Assembly: GCF_002097715.1 (NCBI RefSeq)
Contig: NZ_CP020738.1
Span: forward strand, 372,001 to 436,000
Length of the DNA stretch: 64,000 bases
Source of the DNA: Burkholderia ubonensis subsp. mesacidophila
GTDB lineage: Bacteria > Pseudomonadota > Gammaproteobacteria > Burkholderiales > Burkholderiaceae
Direction of reading: 5' to 3'
A model generated the notes under the pieces. It saw only the letters and a list, made by a program, of their open reading frames with translations. It did not search any database and had not been told where the DNA came from. Positions 44,825 through 53,492 of the stretch are shown one piece after another (the first letter of the stretch is position 1; each line of letters starts with the position of its first letter). Position numbers and translations under genes: made by a program.

Positions 44825-47130
44825 ACGGATTCGATGCAACCCGCCGCCGCCTGTTGCAGGCGGGCGGCCTGCTGATGGTGAGCGTCGCGCTGCCGGTGTC
44901 GCTGCGCGCGTCGGCGAGCGACGCCGCGCGACCGACTGCGGATGCGACGGTGGCGACAGGGCCCGCGCCCGATCGCGTCGACAGCTTCATCGCGATCTCT
45001 GCCGACGGCGCGGTGACCGCGTTCAACGGCCACGTCGACCTCGGCACCGGCGTGCGCACGGCGCTTGCGCAGATCGTCGCCGACGAGCTGTGCGTGCCGA
45101 TCGGGCGCGTGACGATGGTGCTCGGCGATACCGCGCGCACGCCGGACCAGGGGCCGACGATCGCGAGCGCGACGATCCAGGTGACCTCGGTGCCGTTGCG
45201 CCGCGCGGCCGCGCAGGTGCGCATGCTGCTCGCGCAGCGCGCCGCACGGCGCTTCGCGGTGTCCGCCGACGCGATCCGGCTGGTCGACGGCGGCGCATAC
45301 CCGCGCGGGCGCGCCGCACAACGCGTCGGCTACGGTGAACTGGTGCGCGGCGCTGACCTGCACGTGCCGCTCGCGCATGATGACGCGGCGGTCGACGCCG
45401 CGGCAACCGATGCACCGGCGCGTCGCCGCTACGTCGGTGCGAGCGTGCCGCGTGTCGACATCCCGGCCAAGGCGACCGGGGCGCCGACCTACGTGCACGA
45501 CGTGCGCGTGCCGGGCATGCTGCACGGCCGGGTGATCCGCCCGCCGTACCCGGGCGCGGACAGCAGCGCGCCGCTCGGCCGCAGCCTGGTGTCGGTCGAC
45601 CGGGCGTCGGTCGCGCATCTGCCCGGCCTCGTCGCCGTGGTGGTGATCCGCGATTTCGTCGGGGTGGTCGCGCAGCGCGAGGAACAGGCGATCGCCGCGA
45701 TGCGCGCGCTGAAGGTGCAATGGCGCGAATGGCACGCGCTGCCGGACCTCGCGCCGGACCGGCTGCGCGACGTGCTCGCCGCGCATCCTTCGAAGCCGCG
45801 GCCGCTGTGCGACTCGGCCGGCTTCGAGCAGGCGCTGGCCGGCGGCGCGCAGCGGATCGACGCGGACTACGTATGGCCGTTCCAGATGCACGCGTCGATC
45901 GGCCCGTCGTGCGCGGTGGCCGACGTCGCCGCCGGGCGTGTCGAGGTGTGGTCGGGCACGCAGAACCCGCACGAACTGCGCAAGGACCTCGCGCGCCTGC
46001 TCGAGCGGCCCGCCGCGCAGGTGAACGTGATCCGGATGGAGGCGTCCGGCTGCTACGGGCGCAATTGCGCGGACGACGTGAGTGCCGATGCCGCGCTGCT
46101 GTCGCGCGCGGTCGGCCGGCCGGTGCGGGTGCAGCTGATGCGGGAGCAGGAGGCGGGCTGGGAGCCGAAGGGCACCGCGCAGCTGATCCGCGTGCGCGGC
46201 GCGCTCGACGCGTCGCACGGTGTCGCCGCGTACGAGCTGCGCACCTGCTATCCGTCCAACGGCGCGACGACGCTGCCGCTCGTGCTGACGGGCGTGGCGC
46301 CGAACGAGCCGGTCGTCGCGCAGATGGGCGATCGCACCGCGATTCCGCAGTACGCGTATCCGGCGATGCGCGTGACCGCGGAGGACGCCGCGCCGCTCGT
46401 GCGCGCGTCGTGGCTGCGCGGCGTTTCCGCGTTGCCGAACGTGTTCGCGCACGAATGCTGGATCGACGAGGCCGCGTATCGCGCGGGCGTGGACCCGATC
46501 GCCTACCGGTTGCGCTACCTGAAGGACCCGCGCGCGATCGCGCTGCTGGCGGCGCTGAAGGCGCGCGCGGGATGGGTCGACGGTTCCGCGCACCGCGTGG
46601 CCGCGCCATCCGGGCAGCGCGTGGCGAGCGGCCGCGGCGTCGCCTACGCGCGCTACTTCCACAGCAAGTTTCCCGGCTTCGGCGCCGCGTGGGCGGCGTG
46701 GGTGTGCGACGTCGACGTCGATCGCTCGACCGGCCTGATCCGCGTGAAGAAGGTGACCGTCGCGCACGACTGCGGGCAGATGATCAATCCGGACGGCGTG
46801 CGGCATCAGGTGCACGGCAACGTGATCCAGTCGGTCAGCCGCGTGCTGAAGGAGGCCGTGTCGTTCGACGGCGCGGGCACGACGTCGCTCGAATGGGGCG
46901 CCTATCCGATCCTGCGCTTCGACGAATTGCCCGAGATCGACGCGCTGCTGCTCGACCATCCCAATGCGCCGCCGATGGGCGCGGGCGAATCGGCGTCGGT
47001 GCCGAGCGCCGCCGCGATCGCGAACGCGGTGTTCGACGCGACCGGCGTGCGCCTGCGCGAGGTGCCGTTCACGCCGGCGCGCGTGCTGCGCGCGCTGCGC
47101 GAAGCCCATGCCGGCGCGCCGGCGGCCTGA
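44821..47130 (+). CDS. Periplasmic molybdopterin-binding subunit, IorB-like
   Basis: 769 residues from ATG 44821. A Tat-type leader with RRRLLQAGGLLMVSVALP, so the enzyme is exported folded. Duplicated CoxL-like domains: AFNGHVDLGTGVRTALAQIVADEL, SGTQNPHELRKDLARLL, MEASGCYGRNCADDVSADAALLSRAVGRPVRVQLMREQE and the C-terminal MGAGESASVPSAAAIANAV with the catalytic Glu. It resembles isoquinoline 1-oxidoreductase beta and membrane aldehyde oxidases. The substrate is an aldehyde or N-heterocycle. The operon with the 2Fe-2S and cytochrome genes is complete. Confidence 0.9.
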   Translation: MNGFDATRRRLLQAGGLLMVSVALPVSLRASASDAARPTADATVATGPAPDRVDSFIAISADGAVTAFNGHVDLGTGVRTALAQIVADELCVPIGRVTMVLGDTARTPDQGPTIASATIQVTSVPLRRAAAQVRMLLAQRAARRFAVSADAIRLVDGGAYPRGRAAQRVGYGELVRGADLHVPLAHDDAAVDAAATDAPARRRYVGASVPRVDIPAKATGAPTYVHDVRVPGMLHGRVIRPPYPGADSSAPLGRSLVSVDRASVAHLPGLVAVVVIRDFVGVVAQREEQAIAAMRALKVQWREWHALPDLAPDRLRDVLAAHPSKPRPLCDSAGFEQALAGGAQRIDADYVWPFQMHASIGPSCAVADVAAGRVEVWSGTQNPHELRKDLARLLERPAAQVNVIRMEASGCYGRNCADDVSADAALLSRAVGRPVRVQLMREQEAGWEPKGTAQLIRVRGALDASHGVAAYELRTCYPSNGATTLPLVLTGVAPNEPVVAQMGDRTAIPQYAYPAMRVTAEDAAPLVRASWLRGVSALPNVFAHECWIDEAAYRAGVDPIAYRLRYLKDPRAIALLAALKARAGWVDGSAHRVAAPSGQRVASGRGVAYARYFHSKFPGFGAAWAAWVCDVDVDRSTGLIRVKKVTVAHDCGQMINPDGVRHQVHGNVIQSVSRVLKEAVSFDGAGTTSLEWGAYPILRFDELPEIDALLLDHPNAPPMGAGESASVPSAAAIANAVFDATGVRLREVPFTPARVLRALREAHAGAPAA

Positions 47131-47154
47131 CCCGCCGGACCACGACGAGACTCG

Positions 47155-48456
47155 ATGATGAAGAACTGGAAGAAAATCGCCGGCTGGAGCGCGCTGGGCG
47201 TGGCCGCGCTTGCCGGCGTTGCGCTGGCGCTCGCATGGCAACCGGCAATCCCGCCCGTCGACCGCGTCGATGCGGGCAGCTTCGACGCCGCGCAGGTCGC
47301 GCGCGGCGCGACACTTGCGGCGCTCGGCGATTGCGCGGTGTGCCACACGCGCGCGGACGGCCCGCGCAATGCGGGCGGGCTGCCGATGCAGAGCCCGTTC
47401 GGGACGATCTACAGCACCAACATCACGCCCGATCGCGACACCGGCATCGGCGCGTGGTCGTTCGACGCGTTCCGGCGCGCGATGCGCCACGGCGTCGACC
47501 GCACCGGCCGCTACCTGTATCCGGCGTTTCCGTACACGGCGTTCACCCGCATCACCGACGACGATCTGCGCGCGCTGTATGCGTACCTGATGACGCAGCC
47601 GCCGGTGCGCAATGCGCCGCCGCCCACCCGGCTGGCGTTCCCGTTCAACATCCGGCCGGGCATCGCGGGATGGAACCTGCTGTTCCTGCGGACGGGACCG
47701 GTGCCGGACGACGCCACGGCCGGCGCGGAATGGAACCGCGGCCGCTACCTGGTCGAGGGCCTCGGGCACTGCGGCGCATGCCATTCGCCGCGCAACCTCG
47801 CTTATGCGGAACTCGGCGGCGCGCGTCATCTCGGCGGCGGCGAGGCCGAAGGCTGGATCGCGCCCGCGCTGACGGGCGCGTCGCGCGCGCCGACGCCGTG
47901 GACCGCCGGCGAGCTGGCCGAATTCATGCGTCACGGCTTCACTGCGCGTCACGGCGTTGCAGCCGGCCCGATGGCGCCGGTGGTTGCGGAGGGGTTGTCG
48001 ACGCAGTCCGACGCGGATCTGCGTGCGATGGCGGCTTACCTGGTCTCGCTCCCGCCGCACGCGGGCGAATCCGCGCCGACGGTTCGCCCGGAACCGTCCC
48101 GCGTCGCGATCGAGACGGCTGCTGCACCGGGCGCGCGCTTGTTCGCGGGCGCGTGCATGGCATGTCATGCGCAGGCGGGCGGACCGACGCTGTACGGGGT
48201 GCGGCCGTCGCTCGCGCTCAACAGCAACCTGCACGATGCGCGACCCGACAATGCGATCCGGATCGTGCTGGACGGCATCGGCAAGCCGGCCGCGGGCGAG
48301 CTCGGCTACATGCCGGCGTTTCGTCACAACCTGAACGACCGGCAGATCGCCGACTTGCTGAACTACCTGCGCACGGATCTCGCCGGACGTCCGGCATGGC
48401 CGGGGCTCGAGCAGGTGGTCGGCGCGGTGCGGGCAGCGACGCGCCCGGTGCGATGA
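47155..48456 (+). CDS. Triheme cytochrome c subunit
   Basis: 433 residues. Uncleaved or cleavable N-terminal span GWSALGVAALAGVALALAW, then three c-type haem sites: CAVCH (60-64), CGACH (206-210) and CMACH (334-338). This is the layout of the membrane-bound cytochrome subunit of quinoprotein and molybdenum dehydrogenases (alcohol, aldehyde, gluconate type). It receives electrons from the hydroxylase and passes them to ubiquinone or an oxidase. It is the last gene of the operon, 24 bases after the large subunit. Confidence 0.92.
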   Translation: MMKNWKKIAGWSALGVAALAGVALALAWQPAIPPVDRVDAGSFDAAQVARGATLAALGDCAVCHTRADGPRNAGGLPMQSPFGTIYSTNITPDRDTGIGAWSFDAFRRAMRHGVDRTGRYLYPAFPYTAFTRITDDDLRALYAYLMTQPPVRNAPPPTRLAFPFNIRPGIAGWNLLFLRTGPVPDDATAGAEWNRGRYLVEGLGHCGACHSPRNLAYAELGGARHLGGGEAEGWIAPALTGASRAPTPWTAGELAEFMRHGFTARHGVAAGPMAPVVAEGLSTQSDADLRAMAAYLVSLPPHAGESAPTVRPEPSRVAIETAAAPGARLFAGACMACHAQAGGPTLYGVRPSLALNSNLHDARPDNAIRIVLDGIGKPAAGELGYMPAFRHNLNDRQIADLLNYLRTDLAGRPAWPGLEQVVGAVRAATRPVR

Positions 48457-48631
48457 CGGCCGCGCGGCGCAACGGGCGCCGCCGGCGGTCGGGCCGGCTC
48501 GCATCGCGTGACGAAATCGTGACGGAAACGTGATGCGCGCGTGACATCGCGCGCACGGACGGTGCGGGTTCGATGTGATCGAGGTTCGCGACGCCGCGGC
48601 GGGCGTCGCGCGTGACGTGCCGACGGGGCGG

Positions 48632-49054
48632 TCAGAAGGCCGCGACGTGCGCCAGACGCGCGAACGAGTGGCTGCTCACCAGTTCGACGATGGTCTGCGT
48701 CGACACGCTCGTCGGCAGCAACGAGACGGCGGACGGCTCGAACCAGCTGCAATGCGCGATCTCGTTGCGCGCCCGGGGCATGACGTCGGGCGCGACGTCG
48801 GTGACGAACACGTGGTGCAGCTTCGCCAGTCCGCCGAACTGGAACGCGTAGGCAACCGGCAGGTCTGCCAGTCCCGTTTCCTCCCACAATTCGCGATGCG
48901 CGGCCGCCTGTGGCGATTCGCGGCGCTTGACCATGCCGCCCGGCAACGACCAGCGGGACGGCCTGCGCGCGACGAGCAGGATGCGCGTGCCTTGCCGGCA
49001 CACGATGGTCGCGCGTTCCCGGATGATGGCGGCGGCGTCGGGGCGGAAACTCAT
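48632..49054 (-). CDS. NUDIX hydrolase
   Basis: 140 residues from ATG 49054 (MSFRPDAAAIIRERATIVCRQGTRILLVARRPSRWSLPGG). The Nudix box is GGMVKRRESPQAAAHRELWEETGL, complete in its REXXEE core. It hydrolyses a nucleoside-diphosphate-type compound; the substrate cannot be read. An upstream in-frame ATG at 49102 adds 16 residues without support. The flanking 48457-48631 has no gene. Confidence 0.9.
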   Translation of the reverse strand: MSFRPDAAAIIRERATIVCRQGTRILLVARRPSRWSLPGGMVKRRESPQAAAHRELWEETGLADLPVAYAFQFGGLAKLHHVFVTDVAPDVMPRARNEIAHCSWFEPSAVSLLPTSVSTQTIVELVSSHSFARLAHVAAF

Positions 49055-49157
49055 GATTGCTGCGGGGCGATTGATGCGGACTGCGATGGACGACAGCGGC
49101 AATCATGACATGGCTTGGCGTCGCGTGGTGGCGAAATGACGGCGCCGGATCCGTTAC

Positions 49158-49502
49158 CGAAAAGAAAGAATCGCCGCCCGGCGCACGGTTTACGATGCGC
49201 AACTCGATGATCCGCACGATCGCGGCCGTTTCGCCGGCCCGCAAGCCGATGCGCCGTTTGTCGTCGACGGCAGCTACCTCGGCCGCGAGCATTTCGACGG
49301 CGTGGAATCGCGCGACGGACTGTCGATGCGTTTCGCCGGCTGGTCGCTGCCGCTGCACGCGTACATGGACGCGATGGAAGCGGCGGGGCTGGCGATCGTG
49401 TCGCTGCGCGAGCCGCTGCCGGATCGTGCGGATACGGACACGTTGAAGCAGTGGTCGCGCGTGCCGCTGTTCCTGTGGATCAAGGCGGGGCCGCTGGGCT
49501 AG
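49158..49502 (+). pseudogene. C-terminal remnant of a class I methyltransferase
   Basis: A frame of 115 codons without a start supporting the family: TVYDAQLDDPHDRGRFAGPQ, SYLGREHFDGVESRDGLSMRFAGWSLPLHAYMDAMEAAGLAIVSLREPLPD and a final LFLWIKAGPLG. The last 70 residues resemble the C-terminal end of SAM-dependent methyltransferases. The SAM-binding glycine motif and the N-terminal two thirds are gone. A short reading from GTG 49302 is possible but would not be functional. Confidence 0.65.
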
Positions 49503-49540
49503 CGCCTGCCGGATGCACATGTCACTTCGCCCATCGTCGA

Positions 49541-49569
49541 TTGCATACGTTTCGTCATTTAGCTAATAT
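49541..49569 (+). promoter_or_regulatory. Promoter of arsR-like/decarboxylase operon
   Basis: TTGCAT (49541-49546) and TAATAT (49564-49569) with an ideal 17-base spacer, 33 bases before GTG 49602. A small TTAGCTAA dyad overlaps the -10 and may be the ArsR operator. Confidence 0.7.
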
Positions 49570-49601
49570 TCAAAACGTTCAACGCAACCGATCGAGCATC
49601 C

Positions 49602-49901
49602 GTGGACGACGTGACCCGCATCAGCGCCCTTGCCAATGAAAGCCGGCTCGCCGTCATGCGCTGGCTGAAGAACCCGAGCAGGCATTTCCCGCCGCAGGTG
49701 CACGCCGACATTGAAAAGGTCGGCGTGTGCTGCACGTTTATCACCGAGAAGCTCGGCATCGCGCCGGCGACGACCACCCGCCACATGCAGATCCTCGCGG
49801 ATGCCGGCCTGGTGCGTGCGACCCGGCTCGGAAAATTCACCTATTACAAGCGGATCGACGCCGAGCTGAAGCGGCTGAGCCGCGATCTGTCGCAACTCTG
49901 A
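49602..49901 (+). CDS. ArsR-family winged-helix regulator
   Basis: 99 residues from GTG 49602. DDVTRISALANESRLAVMRWLKNPSRHFPPQ then TEKLGIAPATTTRHMQILADAGLVRATRLGKFTYYKRIDAEL, the ArsR/SmtB helix-turn-helix and beta wing. The two Cys in VGVCCTF are not in the usual metal-site position. It probably represses its own operon, which continues 10 bases later with a PLP enzyme. Confidence 0.88.
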   Translation: MDDVTRISALANESRLAVMRWLKNPSRHFPPQVHADIEKVGVCCTFITEKLGIAPATTTRHMQILADAGLVRATRLGKFTYYKRIDAELKRLSRDLSQL

Positions 49902-49911
49902 GAGAACCCAC

Positions 49912-51264
49912 ATGGATGAACTTGACCTGCAGGCGGACGCGGATCGACGCGCGCACGCCTATCTGGCGTCGGTGGACACGCGCCGCGTGTTTCCGGATGC
50001 CGCCGCGCTGGCCAATCTGGCCGCCTTCGACGAGCCGCTGCCGGAACACGGCAAGCCGGCCGACGACGTGCTCCGGCTGCTCGACGGCGCCGGTTCGCCC
50101 GCGACCGTCGTGTCGAACGGCCCGAACTATTTCGGCTTCGTGATCGGCGCCGCGCTGCCGGCCGCCTCGGCGGCCGAGCGCCTGATGCTCGCGTGGGACC
50201 AGTGCGCGTCGTCGTTCGACAATTCGCCGGTGGCCGCGACGATCGAACGGCAGGCGGCGCGCTGGGTCGTCGACGCGCTCGATCTGCCGCGCGACAGCGC
50301 GGTCGGCTTCGGCACCAGCGCGACCGCGTGCACGCTCGTCGCGATCGCCGCCGCGCGGCGCGCGCTGCTCGCGCGCAAGGGGTGGGACTTCGAAGGCGAC
50401 GGCCTGATCGGCGCGCCCGAGGTCAAGGTGGTGATTTCGGCGCTCGCGCACATCACGGTCAAGAAGGCGCTGCGGGTGCTCGGCTTCGGGATGAAGCGCA
50501 TCGTCGTCGCGCCGGTGGACGCGCACGGGCGCATCGACCCCGATCGCCTGCCGCCGCTCGACGACCTGACGATCTTCTGCATGCAGGCCGGCGAAGTGAA
50601 CACCGGCGAATTCGACCCGTTCGCCGCGCTGATTCCGCGCGCGAAGGCGGCGGGCGCATGGGTGCACGTCGACGGCGCGTTCGGCCTGTGGGCGCGCGCG
50701 TCGTCGAAGGCGGCGCTGACCGACGGCATCGACGGCGCGGACAGTTGGACGACCGACGGTCACAAGTGGCTCAACACGCCGTACGACGGCGCGATGGTGA
50801 TCTGCCGGGACGCCGACGCGCTCGCCGTTGCGATGAACGCCGCCGCCGCGTATTCGAGCGCCGAACGGGACGCGCAGATGAACCTCAACCTCGAGTTCTC
50901 GCGACGGGCGCGCGGCATCCCGATCTGGGCCGCGTTACGCTCGCTCGGCCGCGACGGCGTGGCCGCGATGATCGACCGGCATTGCGCGCTGGCGTCGCGC
51001 GTTGCGACGGGCCTGCGAGCGGCCGGCTACGACGTGCTGAACCGCGTCGTGCTCAACCAGGTGCTGGTGCGCGCCGAGTCGGACGCGCAGACCGTCGCGA
51101 TCCGCGAGGCCGCGCAGGCTTCGGGCGACGTGTGGTTCGGCCCGACCGTGTGGCAGGGGCGGCCGGCGTTCCGGATCAGCGTGTCGTCGTGGCGCACTGA
51201 GGAAGCACACGTCGACCGGCTCGTCGACTTGCTCGCCGGGCTGTACAAGCGTCACGCGGCGTAA
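49912..51264 (+). CDS. PLP-dependent decarboxylase/aminotransferase, group II-like
   Basis: 450 residues. Fold type I PLP enzyme of the glutamate/aromatic amino acid decarboxylase group: NYFGFVIGAALPAASAAERL, SAVGFGTSATACTLVAIAAAR, CMQAGEVNTGEFDPF, WVHVDGAFGLWA with the cofactor Asp-like region, and TDGHKWLNTPYDGAMVI with the PLP Lys. Substrate specificity is not evident. Ten bases after the ArsR gene, in one operon. A hairpin follows at 51281-51306. Confidence 0.86.
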   Translation: MDELDLQADADRRAHAYLASVDTRRVFPDAAALANLAAFDEPLPEHGKPADDVLRLLDGAGSPATVVSNGPNYFGFVIGAALPAASAAERLMLAWDQCASSFDNSPVAATIERQAARWVVDALDLPRDSAVGFGTSATACTLVAIAAARRALLARKGWDFEGDGLIGAPEVKVVISALAHITVKKALRVLGFGMKRIVVAPVDAHGRIDPDRLPPLDDLTIFCMQAGEVNTGEFDPFAALIPRAKAAGAWVHVDGAFGLWARASSKAALTDGIDGADSWTTDGHKWLNTPYDGAMVICRDADALAVAMNAAAAYSSAERDAQMNLNLEFSRRARGIPIWAALRSLGRDGVAAMIDRHCALASRVATGLRAAGYDVLNRVVLNQVLVRAESDAQTVAIREAAQASGDVWFGPTVWQGRPAFRISVSSWRTEEAHVDRLVDLLAGLYKRHAA

Positions 51265-51590
51265 GTCGGGCGGGTGCATGGCGGGCGGGCGCGAACGTCC
51301 GTCCGCCGCATTGCGGATCGGCCGACGCCGGCCTTCGGAGTTTCGCCAATACGCACAGTCTCGTTATTAATCAAAGCCTCGCGCAATTCGCAATAGTTGA
51401 TATCCCGGTTTAATTCTATGGATTATATTTTCGTGGGGTTAATGAATATCTATCGGAACTGGTGTCAATTAAAATCGTCATAACAATAAATTATTTGCCC
51501 GCCTCCGACCCGCTGCTAGTCTCGTTTACGCGCGAATGACTCATATTTCACTGCGCTAACGGAGTATTTAAAGAAAGTCAGGAGGTGGTG
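51265..51590. other. Intergenic region, AT-rich second half
   Basis: 326 bases. The first part carries a terminator-like hairpin. From about 51360 to 51560 the base composition falls well below the neighbourhood (TTAATTCTATGGATTATATT, TTAAAATCGTCATAACAATA). This points to imported DNA or a strong promoter for the secreted-protein gene. Confidence 0.6.
51281..51306 (+). terminator. Terminator-like hairpin after decarboxylase gene
   Basis: GCGGGCGGGCG and CGTCCGTCCGC pair over 11 bp (two G-T wobbles) around CGAA. No T run follows, so it may be a weak or Rho-assisted stop. Confidence 0.4.
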
Positions 51591-52145
51591 ATGAAGACGC
51601 TAAAAAATTGTGGCCGCTCGTCAATCAAAACACTGTTCGCATCGGTATTCCTGCTGGTTGCCTTGACCGGTTTTTCCGAACAGGCAGGCGCGCAAACCGT
51701 CATTTGTACCGGAAGCGAGACGTTGTCATTCAATCCGGCATTGACCAATACCCAGCGGAACCTTGTCGTGACGGACACGGCAAGCCTGTCGCCGTGCCTC
51801 GTGGTGGGTGTCTCCGGAATCAACTCGGCCACCGAGAGCGCTCAAGGTGTTGCCGATTTATCGTGTCAGATGTTGCTCGGCGGAGGACCCGCGACAAAAA
51901 TCATCCGCTGGTCGAACGGGCAGTCCAGTACGTTCAGCTATACCGCCACGAGCAGCGCAATCAACGGGAATTTCGTCATTACGCAAACGGGTAACATTTC
52001 CGCGGGATTATTCAAGGGTCAATCCGCCGTTGGCGTCAGCACGCTCACGTCCCTGAGCCAGCCTGATTTTCTCACTGCATGCGCAGGCAGCGGCATCACA
52101 AGTGTAAGCGGAGGCACCACGCTGACGATTGCTCCGCCGCTTTGA
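51591..52145 (+). CDS. Secreted hypothetical protein
   Basis: 184 residues from ATG 51591 with AGGAGG at 51580-51585; in-frame GTGs at 51585 and 51588 are inside the ribosome site. Signal peptide: KTLKNCGRSS, then IKTLFASVFLLVALTGFSEQAGAQ with an AQ cleavage end. The mature protein is Ser/Thr/Asn-rich with beta strands (SETLSFNPALTNTQRNLVVTDTASLSPC, GNFVITQTGNISAGLFKGQ) and four Cys. No family named. Codon use is more AT-tolerant than its neighbours, so transfer is likely. Confidence 0.75.
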   Translation: MKTLKNCGRSSIKTLFASVFLLVALTGFSEQAGAQTVICTGSETLSFNPALTNTQRNLVVTDTASLSPCLVVGVSGINSATESAQGVADLSCQMLLGGGPATKIIRWSNGQSSTFSYTATSSAINGNFVITQTGNISAGLFKGQSAVGVSTLTSLSQPDFLTACAGSGITSVSGGTTLTIAPPL

Positions 52146-52293
52146 TTCATAAACGGCAACAAATGGCAACCGACCTTCGGCAAGCGACGGAATGGCGCGG
52201 AAGCATCCGGGCCAGCGGATCGTTCCGAAATATCGCAAAATAGCGGGCACGCTGAACCGTCACAATCCGTTCCTCCTTGCCCGAAGGTCCCGC

Positions 52294-52914
52294 ATGATCG
52301 ACTCGTCCGCCGTTGCGGCGGTGTTTTCCGTCTATGTCGCCGGCGTCGTGATACCCGGCCCGAACTTCGTCGCGGTCGCGCATCGCGCCGCGTCCGGCGC
52401 GCGCGCCGAGTCGCTCGCGCTCGTCGCGGGCATCGTGATGGTCAACCTGTTCTGGGCGGGCTGCGCGATCCTCGGCATCGGCTTCGTATTCGCGGTGTTT
52501 CCGTGGCTCGCGACGCTCGTGCGCATCGCCGGCGCCGCCTATCTCGTCTGGTTCGGGCTGCGGCTCATCGCGGCGTCGGGCGCGCCCGGGCAGCCCCGCG
52601 CGGGCGCGGCGGGCGGGTCCGCCGGGCTGCGTCCGGCGTTCCTGCACGGCGTCGCGACCAACCTGGCGAATCCCAAATCGATCGCTTTCTATGCGGCGGT
52701 GTTCTCGTCGGCCGCGCCGGCCCATGTGTCTTCCGCGACGTTCTTCGCGATGCTGGCGACCGTCGGCGTCACCGCCGCCTGCTGGTACGGATTCGTCGCG
52801 CTCGTGCTGTCGCATGACGCGATCGCGTCCATGTATCGACGCGCGAAACGCTGGGTCGACCGCGTCTGCGGCGCGCTGATCGTCGCGCTCGGCATCCGGC
52901 AGTTCATGCGCTGA
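52294..52914 (+). CDS. LysE/RhtB-family exporter
   Basis: 206 residues from ATG 52294. Six membrane spans with the family start VYVAGVVIPGPNFVAVAHRAASGARAESLALVAGI (PGPN motif) and NLANPKSIAFYAAVF. Exports amino acids such as lysine, threonine or homoserine. The frame is open to 52192 without a family match. A cupin gene follows 64 bases later. Confidence 0.9.
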   Translation: MIDSSAVAAVFSVYVAGVVIPGPNFVAVAHRAASGARAESLALVAGIVMVNLFWAGCAILGIGFVFAVFPWLATLVRIAGAAYLVWFGLRLIAASGAPGQPRAGAAGGSAGLRPAFLHGVATNLANPKSIAFYAAVFSSAAPAHVSSATFFAMLATVGVTAACWYGFVALVLSHDAIASMYRRAKRWVDRVCGALIVALGIRQFMR

Positions 52915-52978
52915 TGCGTTGTCGGCATCTGCCGCCCCCTCCCCCCGAAACGTTGCAGGCCTCGTTGCGAGAACAACC

Positions 52979-53452
52979 ATGTCCACACAACCCCGTGAAC
53001 TGCTGAAAGCCGCCGATATCGCGAACATGGAGCCGGAGCGCGCGGTCCATTCGCTGAACGGCAACGCGGTGCGCCTGCGGAAATCGATCGGCGACCTGAC
53101 CGGGCTCACGCAGCTCGGCGTGCACCTGATCACGCTGATGCCCGGACACGCGTCCGCCGAATATCACCGGCACTGGTACGAAGATGAATTCGTCTACGTG
53201 CTGTCCGGGAGCGGGACGGCGACGATCGGCGAGCAGGACCACGTGGTCGGCGCGGGCGATTTCCTCGGCTTCGCACGCGGCGGCGACGCGCATACGCTGG
53301 TGAACACCGGTGACGAGCCGCTGGTGATTTTCGTCTGCGGGCAGCGACTCGAGCACGACGTGTGCGATTACCCGAGAAGCGGCAAGCGCATGTTCTGGGC
53401 CGGGAAGCGCGAGGCGATGATCGATCTGCCCGATGACGAGGAACAGGCATGA
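52979..53452 (+). CDS. Cupin-domain protein
   Basis: 157 residues from ATG 52979. Single cupin: HASAEYHRHWYEDEFVYVLSGSGTATIGEQ gives motif 1 (HxH with Glu) and GAGDFLGFARGGDAHTLVNTGDEP motif 2, with metal-binding His. C-terminal DYPRSGKRMFWAGK resembles the tail of bacterial metal-dependent cupins. Function unknown. An SDR gene starts 40 bases later, so they may be co-transcribed. Confidence 0.85.
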   Translation: MSTQPRELLKAADIANMEPERAVHSLNGNAVRLRKSIGDLTGLTQLGVHLITLMPGHASAEYHRHWYEDEFVYVLSGSGTATIGEQDHVVGAGDFLGFARGGDAHTLVNTGDEPLVIFVCGQRLEHDVCDYPRSGKRMFWAGKREAMIDLPDDEEQA

Positions 53453-53492
53453 CGCCGAGGTTGTCTACGACATTCGCGATCCGGTCACGGCC

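Noticed and set aside
44647..48504. Minus-strand frame of 1285 codons
   Set aside because: Antisense to three well-supported genes of the molybdenum hydroxylase operon; composition is that of a shadow.
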